Shown piece after piece: positions 52,259 through 64,000 of a stretch of 64,000 nt of DNA; within the stretch, counting starts at the first letter, position 1; each line of letters starts with the position of its first letter. The translations under genes and the position numbers were made by a program. The notes under the pieces are model-generated. The model saw only the letters and a program-made list of their open reading frames with translations. It was not told the origin of the DNA and made no database searches. This DNA is from Lycocorax pyrrhopterus obiensis (Eukaryota; Chordata; Aves; Passeriformes; Paradisaeidae). The stretch covers positions 8,698,830 through 8,762,829 of the forward strand of contig JACSVZ010000022.1 in assembly GCA_014706295.1 (NCBI GenBank), written 5' to 3'.

Positions 52259-54591
52259 TCATGGCACATTGCAGTATCGTGTAGGCAGAACCTCATTTGA
52301 CCTCTAAAGAGAGAAGGTACCCTCTTGATAGCCCCCGATGTCACAGAGGCCAAGAGGAGGCCTAGAGCTGGACTGGGGTCTGCAAGCCTCCTGCAGCTCA
52401 CAAACACTTCAGAGGCCACAGTGCTGTGTCAGTGTCAGGTGTGCAGGGTAACCTGAACCCCACGGCGAGGGGGAACAGAGGCTCTGCAAGATGCTGAGAC
52501 CAGCAGAGTCAGATCACCCTGTGGGGAGGTACACACCCAGCCAGGACCATCCACAACTGCCCTTGCAGGGGCATTGCCACCTCCCCTGTCACCTGCTCCT
52601 CCTCCTCCCAAGCCATCCAGTGTCACATTGCCCCTTTGAGTCTCAGCTTTGAGCACTTGCCATGTGGCCGGTTGGACAGGAGCTAGAGCGGCCCTGTGCT
52701 ATAGGTACAGTCCCCACAGGAGCAGCTAAGTCTGGAAGGACTTCTGCAGACCCTCTCCAGATTTACTCCAGTGTCACTAAGACTCAGACCTAAAGCACCG
52801 CCAGAGTGCTGGGGAGGAGGGGCTGTGCTGTTTTAGATGCAGGGTAGGGAGCATTTATGCCACCGCAGCCCTGTCAGCCCTTTTCCTGGGGACAAGGAGC
52901 TCCAGGAGGACAAGGTTCTCCTTGAACGCCTTCTGAGATTTAATTTCTCCACCTTGGCCCAAGTTTCAAGCTGTGACTCAAGGACACAATTATACTGTGA
53001 GGCATAGTGAGGTATTCACTGCAATCTTCCGGACTCCAGCGATTCTGTGCCCACCTCAATTACAGCAGCTTAGAAGAAATCGGTGGCCCCTGACCTCAGC
53101 GGATGAGTAACGAACTCAGTGCAAGGGAGTCACGTGGCGTGGGGAGTAACAGCATCCAAAGGCATCCAAAGGCATCTGAGCCTTTCTTTTGAGTTGCTTT
53201 TACAAGAAACTACCAGGGCCTGAAACTTCCCTTCTGAAGGTGCCTGCAGGGCAGCGCCAGCTCCTTCCTGCGCTGCTGCCAGGCCTTTCACAAACAGCTA
53301 TTTGTATTTTCACTTTCTGCAGGAATTTGTGTGACTTTTGAATGGAGAACATGGGGAAAAACACCCTCTTGTTACCCCCCAGTCTTGTTCTAAGCTGTGA
53401 CTTGGCTTCACCTCAGTCCTTGCTGCCCATGGATTTCCAGGACACTTGGGGAAGCTGCAGCCCCCAGTGATGGAAGGGCCAGAGGAGGATAACCGTGTTA
53501 TCCTGGGCTCCTGAGCACACCTCCTGCTCCAGGAAACTCCTGCATGGGACAGGGCTGAGGGGCTGAGGACAGTGTTATCCTTCACCACGCTGTGCTCTGG
53601 ACTGCGAGCAGGCAGCAAGGGACCAGCTTCTAATTGCTCTCTCTGTTCACAAATTCACCCAACAAAAAAATGATGAATTTAATGCCTGCATGCCACATTT
53701 CATGAAATAGAGAGCAGACAGGAGACTGCAGTGGCAAAACCTCCCAGTCAGATCCAAGCTTAATAACCGAGTGCAATTACCAGGTCCCAGGCTACAAGAT
53801 AATACAATGACAGCAATGAGGACGTAAATATAATGATCCAGAAGAGCAGTAAGTGGAAAAACAATTGTTATACCCTGAGAGACTGTTGAAGGAGTGTTTG
53901 ACTGATGGTTTCGAAATGACAAAGGGAATTAGGAAGAGTAAACACAGCTACAAGAACGTTAAAACTGAGATTTGGAGCACAGCCCAATATAAAGAGATCC
54001 AACATGCCAGCGTTTTAGAAATATGGCACCTGGGCTGAAATTATTTATCACAAAGGGTGTGTGATAAGCACAGCCATTGTTTGTCACAGCCAACAGGAAA
54101 ATCATGTAAATGAAGCTATAACCTGCCAGGTGATGATGGGGATTTTTGCTGAAGCCATTCATCTTTCCCTCCTGCTGGGGTCTGACCCAAGCCATGCCCT
54201 GAGCCCACTGTGGTTTGCTGGCCATGTGTGTTCCAGCTGCACAAACCCCACACCTCATCCCATGGGAGCACATGGAGACCCCAGGCAGGGCCTGCAGGAT
54301 ACCCACCCCTCTGCCACCTCTAGTCCTCTGGTAACACAGAGCAGTTGATCCCACCAACCCTTGTCCTGAGGGACAATGCTTCCAGCTACCAGAAGTATTT
54401 CAACCATCCCAAGCCCTTTGGTAAGGCTAAGTCCTGTCCTGAAGAACAGGAGGCGGCTGCTGGCTGTGCCAGGGCAGGATTCGGCCTAAGGATTCCTGCC
54501 TCCAAAACACATCTGCTGACTGAACCCCCAGCACAAGCAGTGACACGAGCACAGGATCCCTGTCTAGCCCCACGGGGTGCTAAGGGTGCAT

Positions 54592-54616
54592 GGATTAATC
54601 AAAGTGGATTAATTAA
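54592..54616. promoter_or_regulatory. Clustered homeodomain sites (GGATTA/TAATTA)
   Basis: GGATTAATC at 54592-54600 is a near-palindrome combining GGATTA and TAATC, the recognition core of K50 homeodomains such as OTX, CRX and GSC. Six bases later GGATTAATTAA (54606-54616) adds a second GGATTA and a TAATTA core. The surrounding 54590-54780 is AT-rich and contrasts with the GC-rich gene. It looks like an intronic enhancer of KCNK15, but that is inference. Confidence 0.4.
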
Positions 54617-54944
54617 ACAATGCTCAACTCCCGTGTGGTTAATCTCACCTAAATTAAGGCAAACTTCATTCAATTTAGTTTCATTCTCTTGCAAAATTGA
54701 AGCGGACAAACCAAGGCGCTGGGCTCTAGTGTGGATAAGTGGGTCTACACAGGAGTTTAATGTGATTCAATCGCTCCCCTCCAAGCTGACACCCATCTCT
54801 CTGCAGGTTTTTGTGCAGGCAGAGCCTCGGGCAGTGGCTCGTGGCTCTCTTGGCTCCGTGAAGCAGGTCTCACGCAGCCAAACATCCAGAGTTTTGAGCC
54901 AGCAAAGAAGCCAACAATTCTTGCCCAGGTCTTCACCCAGGTCA

Positions 54945-56060
<1,116 letters not shown>

Positions 56061-56347
56061 TGGCAGTGCCCGGCTGCAGGTGAGCCCTAGCGAGGCCACG
56101 GTTCATCCTCGCGACAGTGACAGTAGTAACAGCCCCGTTTCCCGAAGCTGCCCCTGGATGCTCCCAGGCTGGAGGAGTTTCCCATGCCTACATCCTCTTC
56201 GCCTGCCCTCCCGAAAGCAGGGGCCTTTGGGGCTGTGTGGCTGTCCCGAAGTACCCTGTGGTGCCATCCCTGAGCGGGCAGCCCTCGCTCCTGCTGCTCT
56301 GCACCGTTCTGGGCTGCTTCACACCCATGGCACTGAGGAACACTGTT

Positions 56348-56650
56348 ACCGGTGTTACCTGTGTAATCTATTTGTGTTACCTGTGTAATCTATCTGTGTT
56401 GTCTGTTATCTATCCGAACTATCTGTGTTATCTATCTGTGTTAACTGTGTTATCTGTGTTGTCTGTGTTATCTATCTGAACTATCTGTGTTATCTATCTG
56501 TGTTAACTGTGTTGTCTGTGTTGTCTGTGTTATCTGTCTGTGCTATCTGTGTCACCAGTGTTATCTATCTGTGTTATCTGCGTTATCTATCTGTGTTAAC
56601 TGTGTTATTTGTCTGTGTTAGCTGTGTTACCTGTCTGTGTTATCTGTGTC
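56348..56650. repeat. Tandem array of CTGTGTTAT-like units with 62-bp higher-order period
   Basis: About 300 bp are built from 9-10-bp units such as CTGTGTTAT, CTATCTG and CTGTGTTGT. A 62-bp block starting at 56405 recurs at 56467 with only a few changes, so the array grew at two levels. It lies about 0.6 kb upstream of the KCNK15 start codon. On the + strand it is stop-free over long stretches (for example 56425-56775), which is a by-product of the repeat. Confidence 0.9.
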
Positions 56651-57180
56651 ATCCTTTTCCCAGCCGGTTACCAGAGCAGAGAGTCTGGCCTGTTGTGTCC
56701 AGTGCTGTTTTAAGAAGGCAGAAAGGAACAAAAACAGATTCAGTGTTTCTGCCGCTTTCTTTGGCACACTGGTGAGAGACTGCAGGCACAGGGGATGTGG
56801 GGCCTGTCCACCCTGTGCTGGTGTGGGGGCAGTCAGCTCAGCCTCTCTGCACTGATGTGCTGTGGACAGTCCAGGTCAGCCCCAAGGAGCAGGGAAATTA
56901 GCTGTGGTAGGCGGCAGAGCCCACAAATTGAAGACCCTGTTTCTCGTTGCTGGTTTCCATAGCTTTTACGTAACTCCTATACTTCACTTTTAAAAATAGA
57001 AAGATACTTCTGAGTTGTGTGTTGCAGGAGATAGTATCTCTTCCAGGAAAATAAACTCTTCTTCTTTTGGCTGGGCATAGAACACACAAGTGAAAAAAAC
57101 AACGAGGCTTACATCCCTCTTCATCCATCTTGCTTCTGTCTCTGGAGAGGACAAGATGCTTTGGGATTTAATTGCAGCAA

Positions 57181-57400
57181 TGAAGGTTTGAACTGGACAT
57201 AAGAAAAACTTTTCACCCATGAAGACAGCGAAACACTGGAACAGACTTCTGGGGGAGATTGTGGCACCCCGTCACTTGAAGAGTTTAAAAATAAGATAAG
57301 CAGATGTCTGGGTGTCTGCTGAAAATGCTCTGGGTACAGTGGGTGCTCTGCTGAAGGAGGGGATGACTCAATGCTCTCCTAGAGCCCCTTCCATCACTGC
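57181..57400 (+). mobile_element. CR1-like LINE 3'-region remnant
   Basis: The sequence contains aactggacataagaaaaact, cactggaacagac, gggggagattgtggcaccc, cacttgaagagtttaaaa and later agagccccttccatcac. This is the pattern of a diverged CR1 3' end (compare the element at 22060). It is older than the other copies, and its terminal ATTCTGTG motif is not recognisable. The limits are approximate. Confidence 0.6.
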
Positions 57401-60400
57401 CCTCAGCATTTCCATGGCCAGCACAAGGGACACAGTGGCCTTTCCTACTGTAATTGTGAACTCTTTTTCACCCTGGACACTTGCCACTTCCCTCCTCCTT
57501 GCTGAGCCTCCGTGCCAGCACCATTAGTGAAAGTTGTTATCGAAGAAAAAATAGACTCCGGCATCCATCAGGAGCAGCACAAGCTGTCGGCTTGCTGCTC
57601 AACATCGCAGTGCTTGCAGCCTCCTAAATCATGTGGCAGAGCCTCCGCTGCAGGAATGTGTCTGGTTTGTGTTCTCCGTGGTGTGCTTCCAGCCCTGCTG
57701 ACGGGGCCTGGGATGCTGTCAAACCTCCAGCCCCAGAGACATGTGGGGGCCTCCTGCTCGAGAAGATGCACTTCACCTGGTGCTGGTAATTTTTTCCACT
57801 GGTCAGCAATGACATCCCACTTTGGAGACAGGAGCCAGAGCTGCTGACTGAGCTTCTCTTGGTTCCATTAGAGAGGAAGGAGATCTTTCGATGACTGCAT
57901 CTCTAGGTGCCTGTCACACATCTTTTAGGAGGCATTCTGGGGCCTCCAGTACCTTGCAGGTCAAATTCTGGGGTCCCGGGGTGATATTTGGAGGGTTAAG
58001 CTGATGCTGTAGCCTGTTATTGAAAGCAAACTGCTCTGTGCAGATTTTGGACCAACATGCCATGGTAGGTTCCAGCATGGAAAACCCTGGAGATGCTCCC
58101 ACCTGTGGGTGACAATAGGCACAAGGTGCTTGCCCAGTTTCCTTTAGGAGCAGCATCAATCTCAGCTGATCATGAACTAAATCCTGCACGGTTTTTTTCC
58201 AAACCCGTGTTGGTGATGAGAGCCAGCAGAACTCAGGCAGAAACGGTACACAACTTCCCAAGGTGCTGCCTACACAGGGAAGGGTCTGTGGGTGGCATCT
58301 CCCCCTCCCTGCGGCTGGGGACACTGGGAACAGGGGGAGCATCTCTGCTGCCACAGTATGAGCAGCTCTCAGTGCTCCCTTCTGCTAGCCCTGTCCTCTT
58401 TGGGGCTTGTGCTGGGCTGACCTTGGCTGGCTCCAAGGTCTTCTCCTAACCCCTGAAGAAATCCTTACCTTGCAGTGTCTTGGGACACAGGTCTTCCCTC
58501 AGCACGGCCTTTCCCTGCTGCACTGGGAGTTACAGAGATTGGGGTGTCACTAGTTTCTCCTTTTGGCGCTTGCTTTGACCTCGTGCAGGTCAGAGGCCCC
58601 TGTGGAATAAATGCTGCTCAGCAGGAAAAAAGGTAGCAGGATCCATCTCCTAATGAGAAACCCCCAGAAACAAACCAGGACTGTGTTTTGAGTGGGACTG
58701 GAGGCTTCAAAATTCAGGCTGGATTCAGCCTGCTCTGCCTCTCACTGCTCACACACTCCTCTTTCCTGCCTGCAGTGGTCACAGGGCATGAGTGACACCA
58801 AACTGTGTCAGATGGCTGTTGTGGAGGGCCATCCTGTCCTGTTCCTCCTGAGGCACAGGAAAGTTTCACACTTTCCTGCTGGGAAGCCGTAAGTTCAACC
58901 TTTGTGTTTCCCCGGACTTTGCTCTGCTTGAGGAAGGTCAGGCTGGAGCCGCGGGTTCAGGGCAGGCAAGATAATGTACTTTATCATTGATTTTCAGTGA
59001 GACGTTGCATTATGAGATTAAATGTCTCATTTTTATTGCATGGGGAGGCAAAGAAAAAGCAGGAGCTCTGAAAATAAAACGTAAATCCAAATGCTGTGTT
59101 TGTGTGGGGAGGTGCTTGCGACTGGGAGCGATCGTGCCTTTTTTCCAGTCCTTTGGAGGTGAACTTTGAGAAGCTGCTTCCTCTGAGGTTGGTAAACAAA
59201 GTCAAACCTCATCTGTGTTTAAACCAGTGCCTAATTAATGTGTCTAATTGGCCCACATCTACTAATTCCAGGCTGGCAGGGAGTTTATTAAAAAGCTTTT
59301 CTAGTTCTAATGGATTGAAATAAGCAAAGCTGCTTAGCAGTCCCAGACAAAAAGCACGAAACAGAGACCAGTTGTATGGGTCTGCTTGAGTCAATCCCAC
59401 ATCCCATCAGGTGTCAGCCCCTTTCCTGGTTTCAGCTGCAAGGTGTTCCAGCTCTCTGAGGGCTTGGGGACCATCCTGATGTACTCTGCTTCTTCTGGTT
59501 ATTTTTAAACATAACATTGATGGTTTTGTTTGCCTTAGTAAAAGCATCAGCTATTCTAGCTTTAATGCCATTTAATACTTAGATTATAGATAGCCTGGCA
59601 AAGCCACAGGGTATTTCTAAAGTAACAGATTAGTTAATTTCTAAAAAGTATTAGGTATCAGGGTATGAATAACAACCAGCTGCAGCTGCCCAGATGATAT
59701 CCTTAAACCACAGCAGACTCCAGGCACTGCTGGGCTGCCTCCAGCCAGGTAGCACCGTGAGCTGGGCACGGGGAGCGAGCCCTCCTGTCTGTGTGAAGGG
59801 CCGTGGCAATGCCTTCCTCTGCAGACACAGCATCCCTGGTTGGGTCCCGGCTGGATGTGTTTGCTTCTGTCCCAAGACTCCGCAAATCATCCTGTAAAAC
59901 ATCCCTCGGATCTGTCCTTTGGCCATGCTCAGAGTTACTGCAGGCTCAGGAACCTCACGGCTTTCTCTCGGCTCAGAGAATTCCCGCTGCCTCCCTCCTG
60001 GGCTCTTTGTGGCTCAGATGGCTGCAGGCACTTTGCTCTGCATTTTTGATCTGGAGGCTCAGCAAGGGAACTAATGAAACATTGGATATAAACTGGTTGT
60101 AAATGCAGATTGCCTCTGCCTCTGTCTCCAATGGATGTGACTTCCAGGTTTCCAACTCCAGAGCACGTGGACACAGCTCCATGTATGACTGTCTTCAACC
60201 ACCTTGCCCACTACCAGCCATGCTAAACCTCACCATGTCACCTCCCAATACCCCAGAGCTCATTAGGAAGCCTTTCCCAACTACTCTTCCTCCCCAAAAT
60301 GGGTCCTATGAGGGGACACGCAGCCCCATCCTCCCAGCCCGCTCCCCCCAGCAGCCTGATCTGCCAGTGGTTGTACACAAAGCAGACCTGGGCTGGAAAT

Positions 60401-61249
60401 GCTGACAGTGCTCTTGACAGTTTATGGTCACAAACTCTATTTTCAGCCTAATAAGTTTTTTATACGCTTGGAAAGCTGTCAGTTGAACATCAGCCAGGCA
60501 CAAAGTACCTACCATAAAGCGCCTGGACCACAACCAAACAGGAGAGGTGCTGCTCTGCTTTAGCAAGTTCTTGATCTCGGATACTTTAGTCGGTTCATTT
60601 ATTTTGTTTGAGGATCTTGGCTTTAATTACAAAATAATAAGACAAAATCATAATGCCTCTACTTAAAAATTTGTGGAAATATTTGCAGAGAGCCTGTTAA
60701 ATCAAAGCTGTCAGCCAGTTTGGATTGGGTTTTGGAGGTGGGAAGCTCTGTGGTGCTGCTGCTGCTGCCAGGGTGGACTGGTTTCTGCCAAGAGACCCTG
60801 GATCCTAGGGATGAAGGAGAGAGGCTTTGGGAGTGTGTCTGGAGAAGGGTCCAGCTTCTGGGCAAGGTGAATCTGGAGATGAGCTGCCGTGGCCACCAGC
60901 ACAGACTCAGCATAGGAACATGGCCACAGGGAGAGCAGAGCCTGATCCCGAGAGTGCCTCTGCTCCCACCACGGGTGGCAGCACCACGATGCTATAAATT
61001 ACTGCCCTGCATCACAGCCTGTGGGGCTGCCAGGAAGGTCGGGGTGGGGGGGACAAAGGGTCTGGGAAGGAATTACAAGTATGTGAGGCTCTTTCGGAGG
61101 GTTCCCCGGTGACGGCTTCGCCCCTGTCCTACGAGGCAGCCCACGTCATGGTACCACCGCACTGCAGGGGTTGGAAAGGTCCTGTACAGCTGCAGGGATC
61201 CTGTGGGACACCCCAGGGGGAGGGATGGGCTCTGCCATGCTGTGTGCTG

Positions 61250-61580
61250 TCTGCCATGCGGTGAGCGCCGGGTGGCCTCAGTGCCAAAGGCGTCTGCCCG
61301 CCCGGTGGGTGCGTTAACCGGGTCCCCCGCATCCCACGGCACCCCAGTCCCGAGGTGCCTCCACCGTGGGCTGGTGGGGCAGGAGGCAGCGCCTGTGCCT
61401 GCCGGGACGTGCTTCAGGGAGGAACGGAGGTGTGTCCTGCCCCACGGGCGAGCTGAGCCCCGCTCCGGGCGGGAGGGGGCCGCGGGGCAGCCGGGGCGGT
61501 GACCCCGGTGGCGCGGGCACTGCCGCTGTCCCGTCTGCGGCCCCCGGCGCTCCGCTCCCGGGCAGACGGTTTACAGCAAA
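61250..61580. promoter_or_regulatory. Orphan CpG island
   Basis: A ~330-bp block is very GC-rich, with about 20 CpGs in the 125 bases from 61440 alone, in otherwise CpG-poor flanking DNA. It contains GC-box-like runs (GGGCGGGAGGGGGCC, CCGGGGCGGTG). No gene is recognisable at it. It may be the promoter of an unannotated transcript or a distal element. It lies about 5.5 kb upstream of the KCNK15 start, so it could also be an alternative KCNK15 promoter. Confidence 0.5.
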
Positions 61581-63967
61581 TGGCTCCTTTCGATGCTAAA
61601 AATAACCCGCTAGGAAACAAATCGGCCCCAGGACTTCAACTGGAGTGAAGTGCATTTATTAGTAAAACTCAAGATCTCCTTTCCTGTTTTCCTCCAAAGA
61701 ACCGGTGCTGAGAGGTTGATTGAGCTTCCCAGTCAGGCACCGACTTATTTCGATGCAGGGTTTGATTCCTCCAAGATTCATTTTTCTTCCCCTGCTAGCG
61801 ATGCTCCATGGCTGGTACCACACTCCACTGGCCAGAACGGCTCTGGGTTTGGGGCCACAAGCGATTTCCCAGCCGAGGAGCTGTAAATGCCCTGTGAAAA
61901 TGTTCCTGTTGCCCATGCCTGAGAGCACAGCAGGTTCCCAGCAGGGAATGAACGGAACAAAATGAAATATTTGTTTTTTCTTGCAGTGTAAGCACCGTAT
62001 TAGGGACTTATTTCTTCCTCCACCTTAAAACTGCAGATTTTACTAAGTCTTATTTATATACAAAGGGTTTCCGGTTGGTTTTCTCCAGGCTTTTCTCTGG
62101 AGGGACTAATTGGGGAGATAAGACACATCCTCTCTGAATTGCAAATGCAAAAATGTCCCTGTTTTCGACTGGCCCAGCTGCTTGTCCCCTGCTCCCGCCC
62201 TGGCCCTTTCTTTCCAGCCATGCTCAGGGGCTGTGTGGCGTCCCTGGGGCACAGCAAATGGTGGCACAGCAATCACAGCTGTTCCAGGCTTTGGGACGCC
62301 AGGTCTGCCATGAATCAGTTAGAGGGAATTAAATTAACAGTAGGCTTTTTTGGAGGCAGGCAAACCACCTGAGGTAAACGGAACAATAAACCAGAGGCTT
62401 CTCTGTCTTCTGAAACATTTAACTGACTTTTAGGTCTCTTGTTTGAGAGTCTCTTGAGGTGGGAGCTGAGGCGCTGAGCAGTGACAGGAGGTGATGCTCT
62501 GGGTATCCCCTGGGCATCTCCACACAGGATCAGGCACAGACTCAGAGCATGGCCATTTTGGGGTTTCTGGCTTGGGGACCCACGTGTGAACCGCCCCCTT
62601 TACGGAGGCAGATGAGAACTGCCCCCAGGCTGGGATTGGTGTTGGTGCGGCTGCAAGTCCAGCACTCATCCCTGTGCTGTGCCTTTGGGAGAGGATGTGT
62701 ACTGTACTCCCAGGCTGAGTCTGCTGGTTTATCCACGAGCCACCCTCTGCTCCTCCATGCCCCACTGGAAAGGAAAATAATATTTCAGCTCGCTCACTGT
62801 GCCCCTTGTGCAGGTGGTGCCTGCCCTGGGGCACCCTGCCAGAGCTTGTTCCACATCCCAGCTCAGTGCAGTGGGAGAGTGGCTACAGGGATGGTTCTGT
62901 TGTTTCAGCTTTGCACACAGAAAAATTCTTTCCTCCAACAGCCCTGAGGAAGCTGCAGCATCTCATGATGGTTATTGCAGACCTGCTGGGCTCTTGGACA
63001 GCCCCAGGCTCCTGGATGAGCTACATCCCAAGGGAACTGCATCCCCATCTCCTCTGGACTCTCAGCATGGCACTGTGTGGCCAGAACTACGCGCTTTCAA
63101 AGGGGGATTTTTGCCTTCAAACCAAGTAACACTTCATTCAGCGAGAATGGCTCTAGGCATCCCCACCAGTGAACCGACCCCTGAGCTCTCCTCCGTGCCA
63201 GCAGCTTCCCACTGCCATGGGACTGTCTCCCCACTGCCTGGCCTGGAGACACAGAGGTGCTGCAGGGTGGGCTGTGCTGGTGAGAGCAGACTGGGAGCTG
63301 TGGTGGGTGTTTCTCCCCATCTCTGCTGAGCAGCACCTCTGCATCCGAGCAAAGGCAGCCAGGACAGAGTTAATCTGTCTCCTGTCCTTGGATGTCCTCA
63401 GCACAGCATGGAAGCAGCTTCTCCAAGGAGGAGCTGTGGTGCCTTTGGGAAGCCTGGGAGCTCTGATGCTCCTTAGGGTAAACTTTTTGCCCATAAGTCC
63501 AAACAAGCAGAAGAATTTCACTCTGGCTGGGCTGTGCGTTGGCACGAAGGGCTCTTCAGGTTGGACCTGAGTGTCTCCTGTTCATGACAGAGCGGAGGTG
63601 TTGGGCAAAATTCAAATGATAGCTTCCTCCCAGGGTGCTGACGAGGCAGCACAGGCCGCGGTGCACTGAGCAGCTCCCGGGGGTTTCTCACTGCCCTGCT
63701 CCTGTGCTGGCGATCCGGGGCAAGGAGAGTTTGCTGCGGGGGGATATTTAGAAGAATGGTGTAAAAAATGGCACAACTCTTTTAAAGCCCGGAGGGCTCG
63801 GCGAGTCCTCCAGGACAAATCCGTGCCCGCAGGGTGCAGCCGCAGTCGCTCTGTAGCGCACATACAAATGCGAGTCGGGGCTGGGAGCGGCGCAGCGCCG
63901 CGGCCGGGAGCTGGCCGTGCCTTCCCCGGCTCACACGCTCCCCAGGTCCCACGCTGCACGGCATCAC

Positions 63968-63976
63968 CTATTTATA
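63968..63976 (-). promoter_or_regulatory. TATA box candidate on the minus strand
   Basis: The + strand CTATTTATA reads TATAAATAG on the minus strand, a perfect TATA consensus. Directly downstream in that direction (63960-63640) the sequence is GC- and CpG-rich, as in a first exon. A transcript would start near 63945 and run left, towards KCNK15. Its gene, if any, was not recognised; the window ends 24 bases away, so the upstream context is missing. Confidence 0.4.
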
Positions 63977-64000
63977 ACTGCATGCACTGCAGGAGTAGTA

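Larger units (their letters stand above)
56651..64000. other. Region upstream of KCNK15, no coding gene recognised
   Basis: This 7.3-kb stretch has no open frame I can relate to a protein on either strand. In mammals the next gene on this side is CCN5 (WISP2), in the same direction as KCNK15. I looked for its cysteine-rich IGFBP, VWC and TSP1 modules and did not see them here. AT-rich segments at about 59160-59330, 59500-59660 and 60410-60660 lack repeats and could be conserved non-coding elements. A CR1 remnant, an orphan CpG island and an edge TATA element are listed separately. Confidence 0.6.

Noticed and set aside
56651..63640. Search for CCN5 (WISP2) exons expected from mammalian synteny
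   Set aside because: No cysteine-rich IGFBP, VWC, TSP1 or CT module is visible on either strand. The gene may lie beyond the window or be absent.

Overview
The window looks like nuclear DNA from a sauropsid, most likely a bird. It has spliced genes with long introns, four remnants of CR1-type LINEs (the usual avian interspersed repeat, with the typical 3' end reading ATTCTGTG-like), sparse genes and CpG-island promoters. I could not run a search, so the gene names rest on recognising the conceptual translations and on exon phases that join perfectly.

Two protein-coding genes face each other tail to tail. RIMS4 (RIM4-gamma, a short RIM-family presynaptic protein with one C2B domain) is on the + strand. 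Its exons 2-6 lie at 23348-23489, 36908-37020, 37667-37768, 38015-38154 and 40047-40265. Together they encode the last ~238 residues in an unbroken frame. Exon 1 (about 31 codons plus one base by subtraction) was not found and should lie left of the window, so bases 1-23347 are the 3' part of a long first intron. The 3' UTR starts at 40266. Its end is uncertain: the best poly(A) signal candidates are at 44524 and 47878. KCNK15 (TASK-5, a two-pore-domain K+ channel) is on the - strand, with exon 1 at 55769-55487 and exon 2 at 52083-51170. It encodes 398 residues, has a poly(A) signal at 49752-49747 and a strong CpG-island promoter around 55440-56060. The same convergent RIMS4/KCNK15 pair is known in mammals, which supports both identifications.

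Region by region: 1-23347, RIMS4 intron 1, non-coding, with two X-box-like RFX motifs and a CR1 fragment; 23348-40265, RIMS4 coding exons with a 13.4-kb intron 2 carrying two antisense-oriented CR1 pieces and a 21-bp minisatellite; 40266-47.9 kb, probable 3' UTR; 47.9-49.7 kb, short gap between the convergent gene ends; 49.7-55.8 kb, KCNK15; 55.8-64 kb, upstream and intergenic DNA with a 62-bp higher-order repeat, a CR1 fragment, an orphan CpG island near 61.4 kb, and a TATA-containing GC-rich block at the right edge that may start another minus-strand transcript.

The two genes are not known to act in one pathway. Both are neuronal by family knowledge: RIMS4 acts in vesicle exocytosis and dendrite biology, KCNK15 is a background K+ channel family member. 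No CRISPR arrays, tRNA or rRNA genes, or prokaryote-type systems were seen. No clearly novel multi-gene system was found. The most interesting leads are the intact, TASK-1-like channel motifs in this TASK-5, a homeodomain-site cluster in the KCNK15 intron, and the unexplained promoter-like elements at 61.4 and 63.97 kb.
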